Shown here: positions 16,775-25,173 of the stretch, piece by piece
Layout of the letters: every line of letters starts with the position of its first letter
Position numbering within the stretch: the stretch's first letter is position 1
Origin: Deltaproteobacteria bacterium
GTDB lineage: Bacteria; Bdellovibrionota_C; UBA2361; JAGFJO01
Direction: 5' to 3'
NCBI GenBank assembly: GCA_024102635.1
Contig: JAGFJO010000122.1
Location: 16,290-80,289 of the forward strand
Length of the DNA stretch: 64,000 nucleotides
Position numbers and translations under genes: made by a program
Notes under the pieces: generated by a model
What the model was told of the DNA's origin: nothing
The model's input: the letters and a program-made list of their open reading frames with translations, nothing else
Databases searched by the model: none

Positions 16775-17278
16775 ATGCAAAGGTTTTTTCGTTCCAAACT
16801 TAAGCCCGTCCTATTCATATTAACAGTATCGACGTTATTTGCAGCATGCGGTGGTGGAGGCGGCGGGGACGGGTCGACATCTGAGCCGGAGGGAGGTGAT
16901 TTCCTTACCGGTAATCCAATCGTTTCGACTCAGTTCTTTGGGGAGAGCGGAAACCTCTATAAACCTGCATCAGATGAGACCTCATCGGGGCAAGGCAATT
17001 TGGTTGTTCTACTTTCCAGCCAATTTACTACCCAATTCGACAGCTGCGAGATGCGAAAGGCAAATGGAGAGATCGCGCAGCTTATATGCATTAATGACCA
17101 GCCGTGGACTCATGTTCCATTTAGCTGCTTTAGTAACGGGGGCAGGCAAACTTGGCGCGCTAATTTCAGATGCAATGAAGCGGCAGAGGTCAGAGTTGTG
17201 TGCCGAGACTTAAATCAAGAGGTAACCTTCACCGTTCCAGATGCTGCGCTAGGGCACGTCTGTACACGCTTTGGTTAA
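16775..17278 (+). CDS. Hypothetical lipoprotein
   Basis: Signal peptide with lipobox LFAAC at about residues 21-25 counted from the ATG at 16775, followed by a glycine run (CGGGGGG), an acidic spacer and a ~130-residue soluble domain with six Cys (SCEMRK, ICIND, SCFSN, RCNEA, VCRD, HVCTRFG) that may form disulphides. An upstream TTG at 16718 would put 19 non-signal residues before the signal, so the ATG is preferred. Expected to be anchored in the outer or inner membrane. No family recognised. Confidence 0.65.
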   Translation: MQRFFRSKLKPVLFILTVSTLFAACGGGGGGDGSTSEPEGGDFLTGNPIVSTQFFGESGNLYKPASDETSSGQGNLVVLLSSQFTTQFDSCEMRKANGEIAQLICINDQPWTHVPFSCFSNGGRQTWRANFRCNEAAEVRVVCRDLNQEVTFTVPDAALGHVCTRFG

Positions 17279-17457
17279 GCTCTTTTATTAATCGGTGGGG
17301 AATGGATATAAGCCAAATTTTCTAATTGTGCTGCCTTAAAACCTCCACTTACTATCGCCCGCTTCTTCGTGATCAAACAAGAATATGGGCCGATTTGTAT
17401 ATCCCCCTAATAACCCGTACAATCTGATAGCTCGATAGCGGAAGTTATGGTTTTTAA

Positions 17458-17509
17458 GTGGCGGGATTCCCGGCTCCTTCGATTTGGAAGGCTCCCGGAG
17501 TCCCGCCAC
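17458..17509 (+). promoter_or_regulatory. Long stem-loop in the csrA leader
   Basis: Outer arms GTGGCGGGA and TCCCGCCAC pair perfectly and continue through T-G, T-A, C-G, C-G. After a small internal loop, an inner CCTTC/GAAGG stem closes the loop GATTTG. GGA triplets, the core of CsrA sites, occur at the loop edge and in the arms. It ends 72 bases before the csrA start. No T-run follows on the plus strand, so it is not an ordinary terminator. A 5'-leader regulatory or stabilising element is the best reading. Confidence 0.55.
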
Positions 17510-17581
17510 GAAACTCAATTCAACGTAGAATTTGAGGGTAGTGGCAAAGTTCTGAGAGGCACGGCCTCAAAGGAGTGAGCC

Positions 17582-17866
17582 ATGTTGGCTTTAGCGCGCA
17601 CGGAGGGTACGAAGGTCGTCATCTTGATCGGCGGCCTGAAGATTGAAGTGCAGGTGACCAAGATCAAGGGTTCCCAGGTCCAGCTCGGTTTCAGCGGCAT
17701 CAAGGAGGTCAAGTTCCACCGCGAGGAGGTGCTTGACGAGATCCGGAGGGATAATCCTGAGGATCTTCTCATCACCAACGCCGAGTATCTTAAGATCACC
17801 AGTCAGGTGATCCGTGGCCTGAAACCTCAGCGGCGCCGCAAGAAGTCCTCCCGGCAGAAGTCATAG
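17582..17866 (+). CDS. csrA: CsrA-family RNA-binding translational regulator, C-terminally extended
   Basis: Dimeric RNA-binding protein that recognises GGA in hairpin loops and controls translation or stability of target mRNAs. The N-terminal ~60 residues match CsrA: start MLALAR (usual MLILTR), KGSQVQLGFSGIKEV and FHREEVLDEI with the critical Arg of the HREE motif kept. It is 94 aa against the usual 60-75; the extra C-terminal part ends in a basic tail (RRRKKSSRQK) that could add RNA contacts. Codon use is unlike its neighbours: nearly all Lys are AAG and Ile is mostly ATC, which suggests strong expression. AAAGGAG lies seven to eight bases upstream. The leader has a long hairpin and a strong terminator follows. 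No fliW is in view. Confidence 0.85.
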   Translation: MLALARTEGTKVVILIGGLKIEVQVTKIKGSQVQLGFSGIKEVKFHREEVLDEIRRDNPEDLLITNAEYLKITSQVIRGLKPQRRRKKSSRQKS

Positions 17867-17890
17867 CAATCGACTTCAGCAAGCTTTTGT

Positions 17891-17935
17891 GGGCGGGACG
17901 GAGCACCATTGGTCTCCGTCCCGCCCAGCTTTATT
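17891..17935 (+). terminator. Rho-independent terminator of csrA
   Basis: GGGCGGGACGGAG pairs perfectly with CTCCGTCCCGCCC, extended by ACC/GGT across one bulged C around an ATT loop, and followed by GCTTTATTT. It starts 25 bases after the csrA stop. The stem sequence partly echoes the leader hairpin (GGCGGGA arms). Confidence 0.75.
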
Positions 17936-17965
17936 TGAGGATTTTTATTCCGCTTCGAGCTTAGC

Positions 17966-18448
17966 TTAACTAGCCTGATCGCTATCTTCGATAAAGGAGG
18001 TTACCCACCAACCCTGGTCATCGTGCTCTAAAGTAGCTCGCTGGCGTTTCTCGACAGCATTCCTGCATATGACAGCGGCCTGCTTTGCAGGAAGGCGGCA
18101 TGAAGTTTGAGTTGCTTCTATGGAGACGCTCTTTCCCCCGTTTTCAGAAACTTCCGAGTGCACAGTATACTTTGCCCATTTAAGCTCACCCGCTATCTCC
18201 TTAATCGAAAAGGTGCGTGCAGTTTGCCCAAAAACCTTAAGCGCTGGAGCCTTGAACTCAAGCTGCCGTTTTCGCACATATCTAAGCGCCGCCCCATCAG
18301 CCAGATTCTCGGCTTCTGAAAACTCTTCGCGGGCTATGGCGTCGGCAAACGCTTGATACGTCTTAACAGCTTCCGATGGCGGAGCCATGAATTTCTGGTA
18401 ACCAAACCACCCACTAACCCCCAAAATAAGCAAAGCTATATATCTCAC
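17966..18448 (-). CDS. Hypothetical membrane-anchored or secreted protein, 160 aa
   Basis: The N-terminal hydrophobic segment (YIALLILGVSGWFGYQ) acts as a signal anchor, followed by a region (about 25-70) reading VKTYQAFADAIAREEFSEAE that resembles DUF4878/NTF2-like lumicin-type folds, and then a beta-rich half. Two cysteines (SCRLP, VICRNA) may form a disulphide. It converges with csrA across the csrA terminator. No firm family assignment. Confidence 0.55.
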   Translation of the reverse strand: MRYIALLILGVSGWFGYQKFMAPPSEAVKTYQAFADAIAREEFSEAENLADGAALRYVRKRQLEFKAPALKVFGQTARTFSIKEIAGELKWAKYTVHSEVSENGGKSVSIEATQTSCRLPAKQAAVICRNAVEKRQRATLEHDDQGWWVTSFIEDSDQAS

Positions 18449-18860
18449 AAGCGGCTCCTTCTTACGTCTCTACCTTTTAAGACAAAGGCAGATAACTATA
18501 TCCATATGAGCTGTCGGCCTGGTGGCTGCTATGCTTTAGTGTGCCTGCTCAATACGCCCTTTAATATCAGCTCGTTAGATTTCTTAGGAGATCCTGGCAT
18601 CCCATCTCAAATTAAACAGTCCTTCTTGATAAAGTATTTGAGACTAAGGTGATGGCCGATTGGCAGTGATGTCAGCCGACTTCCCTCTTATTAGAATAAA
18701 GGATCTATTCGTAAAAACGGCTGCATTGCGCTTTCATTTCAAAAACTTAGAGCTACTGATGAACTTTACGCAAAAACGGGGAACTCACACGGAACATCAA
18801 TGGGGCCATAACAACAGTACTTGAGATGAGGAGTTAAGCAGGTTTTCCCCGGGGGTTGCA
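18449..18860. other. 412-base intergenic region
   Basis: Lies between two divergently transcribed genes and is probably their promoter region. No RNA gene, repeat or convincing reading frame was seen. A short open stretch ending at 18652 reads plausibly as protein but lacks a start with an RBS. Confidence 0.4.
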
Positions 18861-20252
18861 ATGTTCCACAGAGGCCTTTCTAAAAGCTATTTATCTCTAT
18901 TCTTTACCGCGCTTCTTTTGGCACTTCCATCCAAGGCGTTTAGCCAAGGCGCCTGCGGTGTCCCAGCTGACGCAGAGATCTTTTTAATGCTCGACTTTAC
19001 TGGGAGCAGCAGCGAGATAGAGGTAACAGCCGAGAAAGATGCTGTCCGCAATCTACTTGATTACTATGAAACTGCATCGACCAAGCCGCGTATGGCTCTA
19101 GGCCGGTTCAATACATCGGCAAGTGTCGAAGTCGAGCTTACCACCGAGTATTCTCTAATCCGGCAGCAGCTAGATATACTTCCTAAAGCAGGCAGCGGAT
19201 CTACCCGGATTGCAACGGGACTCAGTGCCGCACGAGATCATTTGGTGTCCAACGGCACCTCATTTAAGCCGAAATATATCATGCTCTTTTCAGACGGCCA
19301 GACCGGCGGTGTTACCGACACAAAAAAAATGGCTGCCCTTATTAAATCGGAAGGAACTTACATCTTTGCGATCCACTACCCTGTACCCAAAGATCCTACA
19401 CGAGAAGCTCCTGGGGCAGACTTAATGAAGTTTATTGCGTCATCGCCCGAAATAGACTTTTACCGCTCAGTCACGGACGACCTATCAGCCGCTGTCCAAG
19501 CCCTCAGCCATAACATCGTATGCGAGGATGGAAACCCATGTACAAGCAATATCTGTGATCTCTCAACAGCTACATGCAAGTCCTCCGAGCCGGATAGTGA
19601 TGGGGATGGGGTACTAGATTGCTCAGATATCTGCCCTAATCAGGATGACAAGGTTGTCGACAAAGCTACTTTGAAAGACAAGGATGGAGATGGGGCTATA
19701 GATTGTCAGGATTCGTGCCCGACTGATTTCAACAAAGTATCGCCCGGATTATGCGGATGCGGCGCGGCTGATGAGGACGCTAATCAGGATGGCTATATTG
19801 ATTGCCTTGGTTGCGCACCTGTTGATACGACAGCAATGAAAGTGAGCATGAAGAAAGGCCTTACCGAACAACGGAAGAGCATTCGAAAGATGGCTCTTAA
19901 GATATCTAAATCCGAAGATCGCAAATCGGTCAAACTAGCTAAGAAATCACTTAAGGCCTCCGAAGCTTTATTCAAGGAGGCTACCAAACTCGCAAAAGCT
20001 CTACCAAACTCTGAGATAAAGTGCGCAAGCCGGTACTGCACCACTTCGCAGACCCACCGCCCGGCCTTGGATCGCCTGCGGCAGATTTCAACTCTGCTTC
20101 AGCAGCATGTGAACTACCTTAACAGCATATCTGTCAAAGCGAAGGTTAAGATCCCCAAAAAGCTTATTGCCAAGACCTATACGGTAGTGAACTCAGCGAA
20201 CCTGATGGTCCGGCAGTTTCCGCCCGGACCGCCACAGTGCATGCAGCGGTAA
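18861..20252 (+). CDS. Secreted von Willebrand A domain protein with thrombospondin type 3-like repeats
   Basis: Signal peptide to about residue 29 (KAFSQGA). A VWA domain (about 38-215) has a MIDAS-like DFTGSSS (DxTxS rather than DxSxS), GSGSTRIATGL and FSDGQTGG. A Cys-rich linker follows, then Ca2+-binding TSP3-type repeats (about 240-310): DSDGDGVLDCSDICP, DKDGDGAIDCQDSCP and DANQDGYIDC. The C-terminal ~140 residues are Lys-rich and helical (probably coiled). Likely an extracellular adhesion or matrix-binding protein stabilised by calcium. GGGGG lies just upstream of the ATG. Target unknown. Confidence 0.8.
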   Translation: MFHRGLSKSYLSLFFTALLLALPSKAFSQGACGVPADAEIFLMLDFTGSSSEIEVTAEKDAVRNLLDYYETASTKPRMALGRFNTSASVEVELTTEYSLIRQQLDILPKAGSGSTRIATGLSAARDHLVSNGTSFKPKYIMLFSDGQTGGVTDTKKMAALIKSEGTYIFAIHYPVPKDPTREAPGADLMKFIASSPEIDFYRSVTDDLSAAVQALSHNIVCEDGNPCTSNICDLSTATCKSSEPDSDGDGVLDCSDICPNQDDKVVDKATLKDKDGDGAIDCQDSCPTDFNKVSPGLCGCGAADEDANQDGYIDCLGCAPVDTTAMKVSMKKGLTEQRKSIRKMALKISKSEDRKSVKLAKKSLKASEALFKEATKLAKALPNSEIKCASRYCTTSQTHRPALDRLRQISTLLQQHVNYLNSISVKAKVKIPKKLIAKTYTVVNSANLMVRQFPPGPPQCMQR

Positions 20253-20403
20253 TCGTCCATGGTCATGGCACTGCCCATGCTCCGCTTACTGCGCACTTGG
20301 AAGTCAGCACTCTACAATCTCCCTTGATGAAGATCATATTCTCCGCTGACATCCTTAGGGCACTATAAATTTTTTTGCAAGAGATCCATTTTAGGAGAAG
20401 AGT

Positions 20404-21273
20404 ATGCTCAGTAAAGCCAGCATCAAAAGCCACCCACTGCACCCTATGCTGGTGGGATTTCCGATCGCTTTCTTCGTGGCGGCCCCGATCTTCGACATTA
20501 TTGGCATCACCACCCAAGAATATTTTTGGTGGCGCAGCGCCGCGGTTCTCAACATTGCGGGGGTAATAGCTGCACTCGTGGCCGCAGCGCCTGGCATGAT
20601 CGACTATCTAACCATCGTTCCCCCGCGCAGTTCAGCTAAAAAGCGGGCTACCTATCATATGATTGTAAACGTAACGGCAACAGTTCTTTTTCTTGTTGCG
20701 TGGTTTCTACGCCCCTCTCCCGAACTTGGACCGCCTGGCACCGGGATAGTAGCACTCCAACTCGCCGGGATCGTCCTCGTTACTATGGGCGGCTGGATGG
20801 GAGCGACCCTGGTTTACCGCAATCAGATTGGGGTTGACCACCGCTATGCCGACGCCGGCAAGTGGGATGAGATTCACGCCGGCACCGTAAACGGCATTAT
20901 CGACCTGGGAAAGATTCCGGATATGAGAATCAATCAGATGAAGCTCGTGGTTTCGGAAGGGCGCCGCTTTGTCCTCGCTAAGACGGAGGAGGGCTTTACA
21001 GCCTTCGATGACCGCTGCACGCATAAAGGCGGACCACTCTCGGACGGGGTTTTAACCTGCGGTACGGTATCGTGTCCTTGGCACGGCTCTCAGTTTGACG
21101 TTGCCAGTGGGGAAGTAAGTGCCGGCCCAGCTAAGAAGTCAATAAGTGTATATCGTGTGATTGAAGAGAATGGCCGGCTAATCCTTTTCGTTACTTCTGA
21201 GGGTGAGGAGAAGTGGCTTGGCTCTGGAAGACCTTTCCATGCTCACGATGCCCCGCGGCCGGCGGCCTACTAG
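20404..21273 (+). CDS. DUF2231 membrane domain fused to a Rieske [2Fe-2S] domain
   Basis: The N-terminal ~150 residues form about four membrane helices and start with the DUF2231 hallmark HPLHPMLVGFPIAFF. The C-terminal half is a Rieske ferredoxin domain with both cluster motifs, RCTHKGGPLSDG near 203 and CPWHGSQFD near 223, giving two Cys and two His ligands. This architecture suggests a membrane-anchored electron-transfer protein; the redox partner is unknown. AGGAGAAG lies six bases upstream of the ATG. It stands alone between VWA and recombinase-like genes. Confidence 0.82.
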   Translation: MLSKASIKSHPLHPMLVGFPIAFFVAAPIFDIIGITTQEYFWWRSAAVLNIAGVIAALVAAAPGMIDYLTIVPPRSSAKKRATYHMIVNVTATVLFLVAWFLRPSPELGPPGTGIVALQLAGIVLVTMGGWMGATLVYRNQIGVDHRYADAGKWDEIHAGTVNGIIDLGKIPDMRINQMKLVVSEGRRFVLAKTEEGFTAFDDRCTHKGGPLSDGVLTCGTVSCPWHGSQFDVASGEVSAGPAKKSISVYRVIEENGRLILFVTSEGEEKWLGSGRPFHAHDAPRPAAY

Positions 21274-21371
21274 GGTTAGTCGGCCCTACCTAGCGTACTT
21301 AGCTCTCCTTGTGGATATAGCAGCGCAGCGGGAACCTGCATTATTCCTGAAGATCGGCTATTATTCCATTC

Positions 21372-23021
21372 ATGTTGAACCCTTCGAACAGCTGGTATGG
21401 CCCGCTCAAGCATGGAGCGAGTGAATCTGGGAACGCGGCGTTGCAGCTGCGCCTCCCACAGACCCCGCTACTTGAGGCATTTGCATCTTACCTTATCGCA
21501 AAAGTCGATAAAGGGGAGATGGGTCTCGACAGCGCAAAAAATTATGCGCGTGTGGTGCGAAGATTTATAGACGGAGTTGATGCGTCTTCCGAGGAAGCGG
21601 CAGCACTGGATAAACACCTGCTGGGGAAGCCCGATCAGCTAATCGACCGGCACTTGACCCGACTAAAGGAGAGCGGCGCTTCACCGCAGAACTACAACGC
21701 AACCCGATCAGTCCTTTTTCAGTTCTATGCCTGGGCGAATAGATGCAACTGGAGCAATTTCGACCTAGCCGAGGTCGGCTATCTCGCTGCCCAGCTGAGC
21801 GAGTTTCCGATGCCCTCAGTGATGATTGAATGGAGCAAATATTTGAAGAGCACGGAAAGCAGCACGAAAATGGCCAATCAACTGACTCTGCTTGTGCGCC
21901 CATTCATCAAGTTTGTGGCTCAGTCCATTTATCCGCCAGATGGTAAAGAGATGAACTTAAAGGGAGAATGGACGGCACTACGAAATATTCAGCGCCGTGC
22001 AGATGTGCAGCACCCCGCTGCCCGGCCCGCCAGTTCAGATCAAATCAATACGGAGCCGAGGACCGTTACCGGCCAAATACTTCTGAATGGAGCACTTTGG
22101 AGTGCGCGGTATTTGGAGCACCTGAAGACGGATGGAGCGAGCGGCGACAAAATGAAGCGTTCCGCCTACGCCATGCGAAAGTTCTATCAGTGGAGCAATC
22201 AGGAGAGGATCTCGGCGGTTAATCCGGGTGATATTGTGAACCCTGGCGCAGCGGCCTCCAAAAACGCTGCGCCGCGCCTCAAAAGTTCTCCGAGAGATGG
22301 TGCCGCCAAATCTACAAGCACCACCCCTCGAGCCGTGCTTGCTGAGAGAGGACAATCCGGGTCCCTGAATACAGAAACGGTAGAAGATCATGGATCTAAA
22401 AGTACGCTGCGTTCCTTGGCGCAGGCAGAGAGAAAAAACCATCTGCTGCTCGACCGGACCATTACAGAGCTTTTACGTGACGGGCGGCTCACCCTCTCTG
22501 AACTTCGTTCGCTCAGACACTCTAGCGTATCGATTGATACCTTGAGCATAAAGCTTCCCGAGCGCATAGTGCCACTTGAAAGCGAAAATAATGCTCTACT
22601 TCTCTATCTTCGATTAATAGAGAGATTTGCGGCTGGTCCCGAGTCGGCAAGAGACTCTCGGCTGTTTGAGGGCATCTTTACGGAGGAAGCATATAAGGCC
22701 ACAGACAAGAATGCGGCGGCATTTATTGCGTTGCGGGACCAGATTCTATCGGACCTGCTGACCGTCGGGCAATTATCATTCAAAGATGCATGCACAGTGC
22801 CCTTCCCGGCAGTTAGTATAAAAGGGGGAACGATCTCACTACTTCTTCAAGAACGAAAGATAGAAATTAGCGAAACCGCGGCAATAAAGAGATTCAATTC
22901 ATACATGCAACTCGGCAGGATATATCTTCCTAACTCACCATTTAGCACCGCTATTAATCCGGTTACCTTTCTCCTGACGATTGACAGTGAGCCCCTGTGC
23001 GAGATTGAGTGGGACGGGTAA
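21372..23021 (+). CDS. Tyrosine-recombinase-like protein without recognisable catalytic residues
   Basis: 549 aa built from recombinase-like modules. SAM-like core-binding segments occur at about 33-125 (LLEAFASYLIAKVDKGEMGL ... FQFYAWANR), 150-186 and 240-285 (MRKFYQWSNQERI). Two C-terminal segments resemble the start of the catalytic domain: about 356-420 (LLLDRTITELL, LTLSELRSLR, ERIVPLESENNALLLYLRL) and about 451-515 (IALRDQILSDLLTVGQLSF, GGTISLLLQERK). In active enzymes this region reads LRDxALLxLLYxTGLRxSELxxL. The TGLR Arg is absent or displaced, and no HxxR or C-terminal Tyr block was found. It may bind DNA or act as a scaffold. A low-complexity linker spans about 286-345. Family inference is by eye. 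Confidence 0.6.
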   Translation: MLNPSNSWYGPLKHGASESGNAALQLRLPQTPLLEAFASYLIAKVDKGEMGLDSAKNYARVVRRFIDGVDASSEEAAALDKHLLGKPDQLIDRHLTRLKESGASPQNYNATRSVLFQFYAWANRCNWSNFDLAEVGYLAAQLSEFPMPSVMIEWSKYLKSTESSTKMANQLTLLVRPFIKFVAQSIYPPDGKEMNLKGEWTALRNIQRRADVQHPAARPASSDQINTEPRTVTGQILLNGALWSARYLEHLKTDGASGDKMKRSAYAMRKFYQWSNQERISAVNPGDIVNPGAAASKNAAPRLKSSPRDGAAKSTSTTPRAVLAERGQSGSLNTETVEDHGSKSTLRSLAQAERKNHLLLDRTITELLRDGRLTLSELRSLRHSSVSIDTLSIKLPERIVPLESENNALLLYLRLIERFAAGPESARDSRLFEGIFTEEAYKATDKNAAAFIALRDQILSDLLTVGQLSFKDACTVPFPAVSIKGGTISLLLQERKIEISETAAIKRFNSYMQLGRIYLPNSPFSTAINPVTFLLTIDSEPLCEIEWDG

Positions 23022-23179
23022 TGCGCCGGCAAGCAGTAAAGCTAGAGCCATTCTCGAAAAGAAATTCGCATACCTGAAATGCGGATCGCTTCTATATGCC
23101 CTATTGTCCCCCGGCAAATGTATCACCGTTAGAATAAAGGCCGGCTTCTCAAGCGGAAATCTATTCCAAGAAACCCAAA

Positions 23180-24133
23180 TTAGATTGCCTCCGCCATTCG
23201 GGCTGAGTCGGCGATTAAACTAAGAAGGATCTCACTCACCAAATACTGAAACCTTTTATCCACTTTGGCGACGATGTATTTCTCGACTAATTCCTGTGAA
23301 TCAAGACGCGATCCTCCCAATTTGGCGGCATAGTGCCTATACATTGGGCCGCATATTCCGGCGAAAAGTTCATCAACGGAGAAGCGTGCCTTCTCCAGGG
23401 CCGACAGGGCCTCCTCGCGCGGTATCGATATCGCATGGGAGATTCCGTCTATGTCCATAGACAGGTTCATGACAAGCAGCGCAAATTCCTTGGCGCATAC
23501 CCGTTCAGGCAAAAGAGCTAAAAATTTGGCAAATGGGAAAGGCGATTCGGCAGCTGCGCGGCACTCTTGCTCTGCGCTAGATAGTAAAAAGCGAAGCTGC
23601 GCAGAGTACGGCAGGGGTAAAGAATTCCATGCGACCTTGGGAGCGGAAGTTATTGACGCTTCGGCCGGGCGTTGACTAATTTGCGGAGCAGCCGCCGGTG
23701 CCTGAACTTCAGCGGCTTTTCTGGCTTCATTCGGAAGCACTGTAATCTTGCCCCCGATGATTAGCTTTCTCTGAGGCTGCCGCGGCGTCAGACTCTCTTG
23801 TTTTGCCAACTCTGGCATCGTCCTCGGCGGTACTGTACTCGGAGATACGGCGGTAGGGGCCCCCGAAGCAGGAGCGCCAGCCAGGCTCTCATTTGCGGCC
23901 CGCTCTCCCTTTTCCGCCGCACGAGGCTGGTTCCTTGTAGAGCTCCTTAGGGTGGCTGATGTGCCTTTCGGGCGCCGAGTAGTCGCCGTCTTGGCGGCTT
24001 TTACCGGGGCGGACTTCCTCGATTTACTCCTGCCAGTTTTGGTTCCGGAAGGTTTTGCAGGGCCTCTCTCTCTCGAACTTGCCCGTCTTGAATTTGCCTG
24101 CTTCAGTCTCTTTGCTTTTATCTTTTTTGCCAT
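23180..24133 (-). CDS. Protein with histone H1-like basic N-terminus and helical C-terminal domain
   Basis: The first ~60 residues are extremely Lys/Arg/Ser/Ala-rich (MAKKIKAKRLKQANSRR, TKTGRSKSRKSAPVKAAK), like bacterial H1 analogues. A Pro/Ala/Ser linker runs to about 175, with an isolated RKLIIGGKITVLP motif. The last ~140 residues are folded and helical (LPYSAQLRFLLSSAEQECRA ... VAKVDKRFQYLVSEILLSLI). It probably binds nucleic acid through the tail; the folded domain is unrecognised. It converges with the recombinase-like gene. Confidence 0.6.
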   Translation of the reverse strand: MAKKIKAKRLKQANSRRASSRERGPAKPSGTKTGRSKSRKSAPVKAAKTATTRRPKGTSATLRSSTRNQPRAAEKGERAANESLAGAPASGAPTAVSPSTVPPRTMPELAKQESLTPRQPQRKLIIGGKITVLPNEARKAAEVQAPAAAPQISQRPAEASITSAPKVAWNSLPLPYSAQLRFLLSSAEQECRAAAESPFPFAKFLALLPERVCAKEFALLVMNLSMDIDGISHAISIPREEALSALEKARFSVDELFAGICGPMYRHYAAKLGGSRLDSQELVEKYIVAKVDKRFQYLVSEILLSLIADSARMAEAI

Positions 24134-24219
24134 TGAATCACTACTTACAACTCGACCTACAATAACACAATGATCTTGGCGGTGGAATCCGTGGAACCGC
24201 GAAAGTCAGCTCTACATTC

Positions 24220-24666
24220 TTAAAGCGCGGGACTCTCCTTGGCAAGTAGCTCCGATAATATTCCCAGCATCATTAGCCACCCCTCTCGTGCGCGGTCATA
24301 ATATTCCGCCCAGTCAGGATGGAGCTCATGTGTAAGATTGACCTTGCAGCCTGATGAATTAGGCTCAATATCTACTATAACTCGCGAGTTATCCGACATC
24401 CCTTTAACGCCCCACTCGAATTCCAATCTACGCGGGCGGTCAAGAATCAAGTATCTTCCCACATGATCAATGACGGTATTCTGCCGGTTAACCAAGAAAG
24501 AGAACTGCCCGCCCACCTTCGGATCAATCTCGATGCTTACAACCTGCTCGTCACGCACCTTCGGCCCGAACATCCACTGCCCAATAAGCAAAGGATCAAG
24601 CCACGCATCATAAACACGTTCGGCCGCAACCGGGAACGAATGGGATACGGTGGCCTCTAGTACCAT
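24220..24666 (-). CDS. SRPBCC/AHSA1 (START-like) domain protein
   Basis: 148 aa matching the activator-of-Hsp90-ATPase homologue 1-like branch of the SRPBCC superfamily. It starts with FPVAAERVYDAWLDPLLIGQ, has the strand pair KVGGQFSFLV and a GRYLILDRPRRLEFEW motif, and ends with a long C-terminal helix (REGWLMMLGILSELL). These proteins bind hydrophobic ligands or act as toxin/stress-related partners; the ligand is not predictable. Monocistronic. Confidence 0.85.
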   Translation of the reverse strand: MVLEATVSHSFPVAAERVYDAWLDPLLIGQWMFGPKVRDEQVVSIEIDPKVGGQFSFLVNRQNTVIDHVGRYLILDRPRRLEFEWGVKGMSDNSRVIVDIEPNSSGCKVNLTHELHPDWAEYYDRAREGWLMMLGILSELLAKESPAL

Positions 24667-24739
24667 TACACTATCTTAATTCTTATGACTTACTTTCGCA
24701 TTCCCATGACTGCCCTTCAATAGGTCGAATATGGAAAGA

Positions 24740-25000
24740 TCAGCCGAGTGGCCCAACTATAAGAGCCAGAGGAATCAGCAGTATAAGCCCCATTAGCATA
24801 TGTTGTGAATTCAGAGCGGATCCCGCTGAGCGGGCAGCTCTTCTTAGCTCGACGGTAGCAGCAACGGTAGAAAGCAAGGTCACCAGCAACGCCGCGATTC
24901 CCCGGTTTACACATCCGAAGGTCTCTTTAGGAGTAAAGTAGAGAATCACCAGTATAATGCTTGGAATCAATGCTAGGCCACATTGCTGGAATTTATTCAT
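24740..25000 (-). CDS. Small membrane protein, 86 aa
   Basis: Three hydrophobic stretches: LALIPSIILVILYF, IAALLVTLLSTVAATV and LMGLILLIPLALIVGPLG. They are separated by short polar loops with one basic loop (ELRRAARSAG). Looks like a small integral inner-membrane protein of no known family. Its 5' end faces the DUF2157-like gene. Confidence 0.55.
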   Translation of the reverse strand: MNKFQQCGLALIPSIILVILYFTPKETFGCVNRGIAALLVTLLSTVAATVELRRAARSAGSALNSQHMLMGLILLIPLALIVGPLG

Positions 25001-25173
25001 AAAAAGTTATTCCTCCAGACCGTCAATATTTTGCATCGGCTTATGCTACCTGCCTCTTTAGCCTCCTGAATCACTGTCTCTTTTATGCTTCGTTAATGGC
25101 CCTATATTTCCAGTAGCTTGCGGCCGAGGCCTAAGATATAAAGATCTGGTATTTCACCATCAGGCGGTTCCTA

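Noticed and set aside
18353..18652. 99-codon plus-strand frame ending LLNTPFNISSLDFLGDPG-like
   Set aside because: Its first half is antisense to the 160-aa gene, and the rest lacks a start with an RBS.
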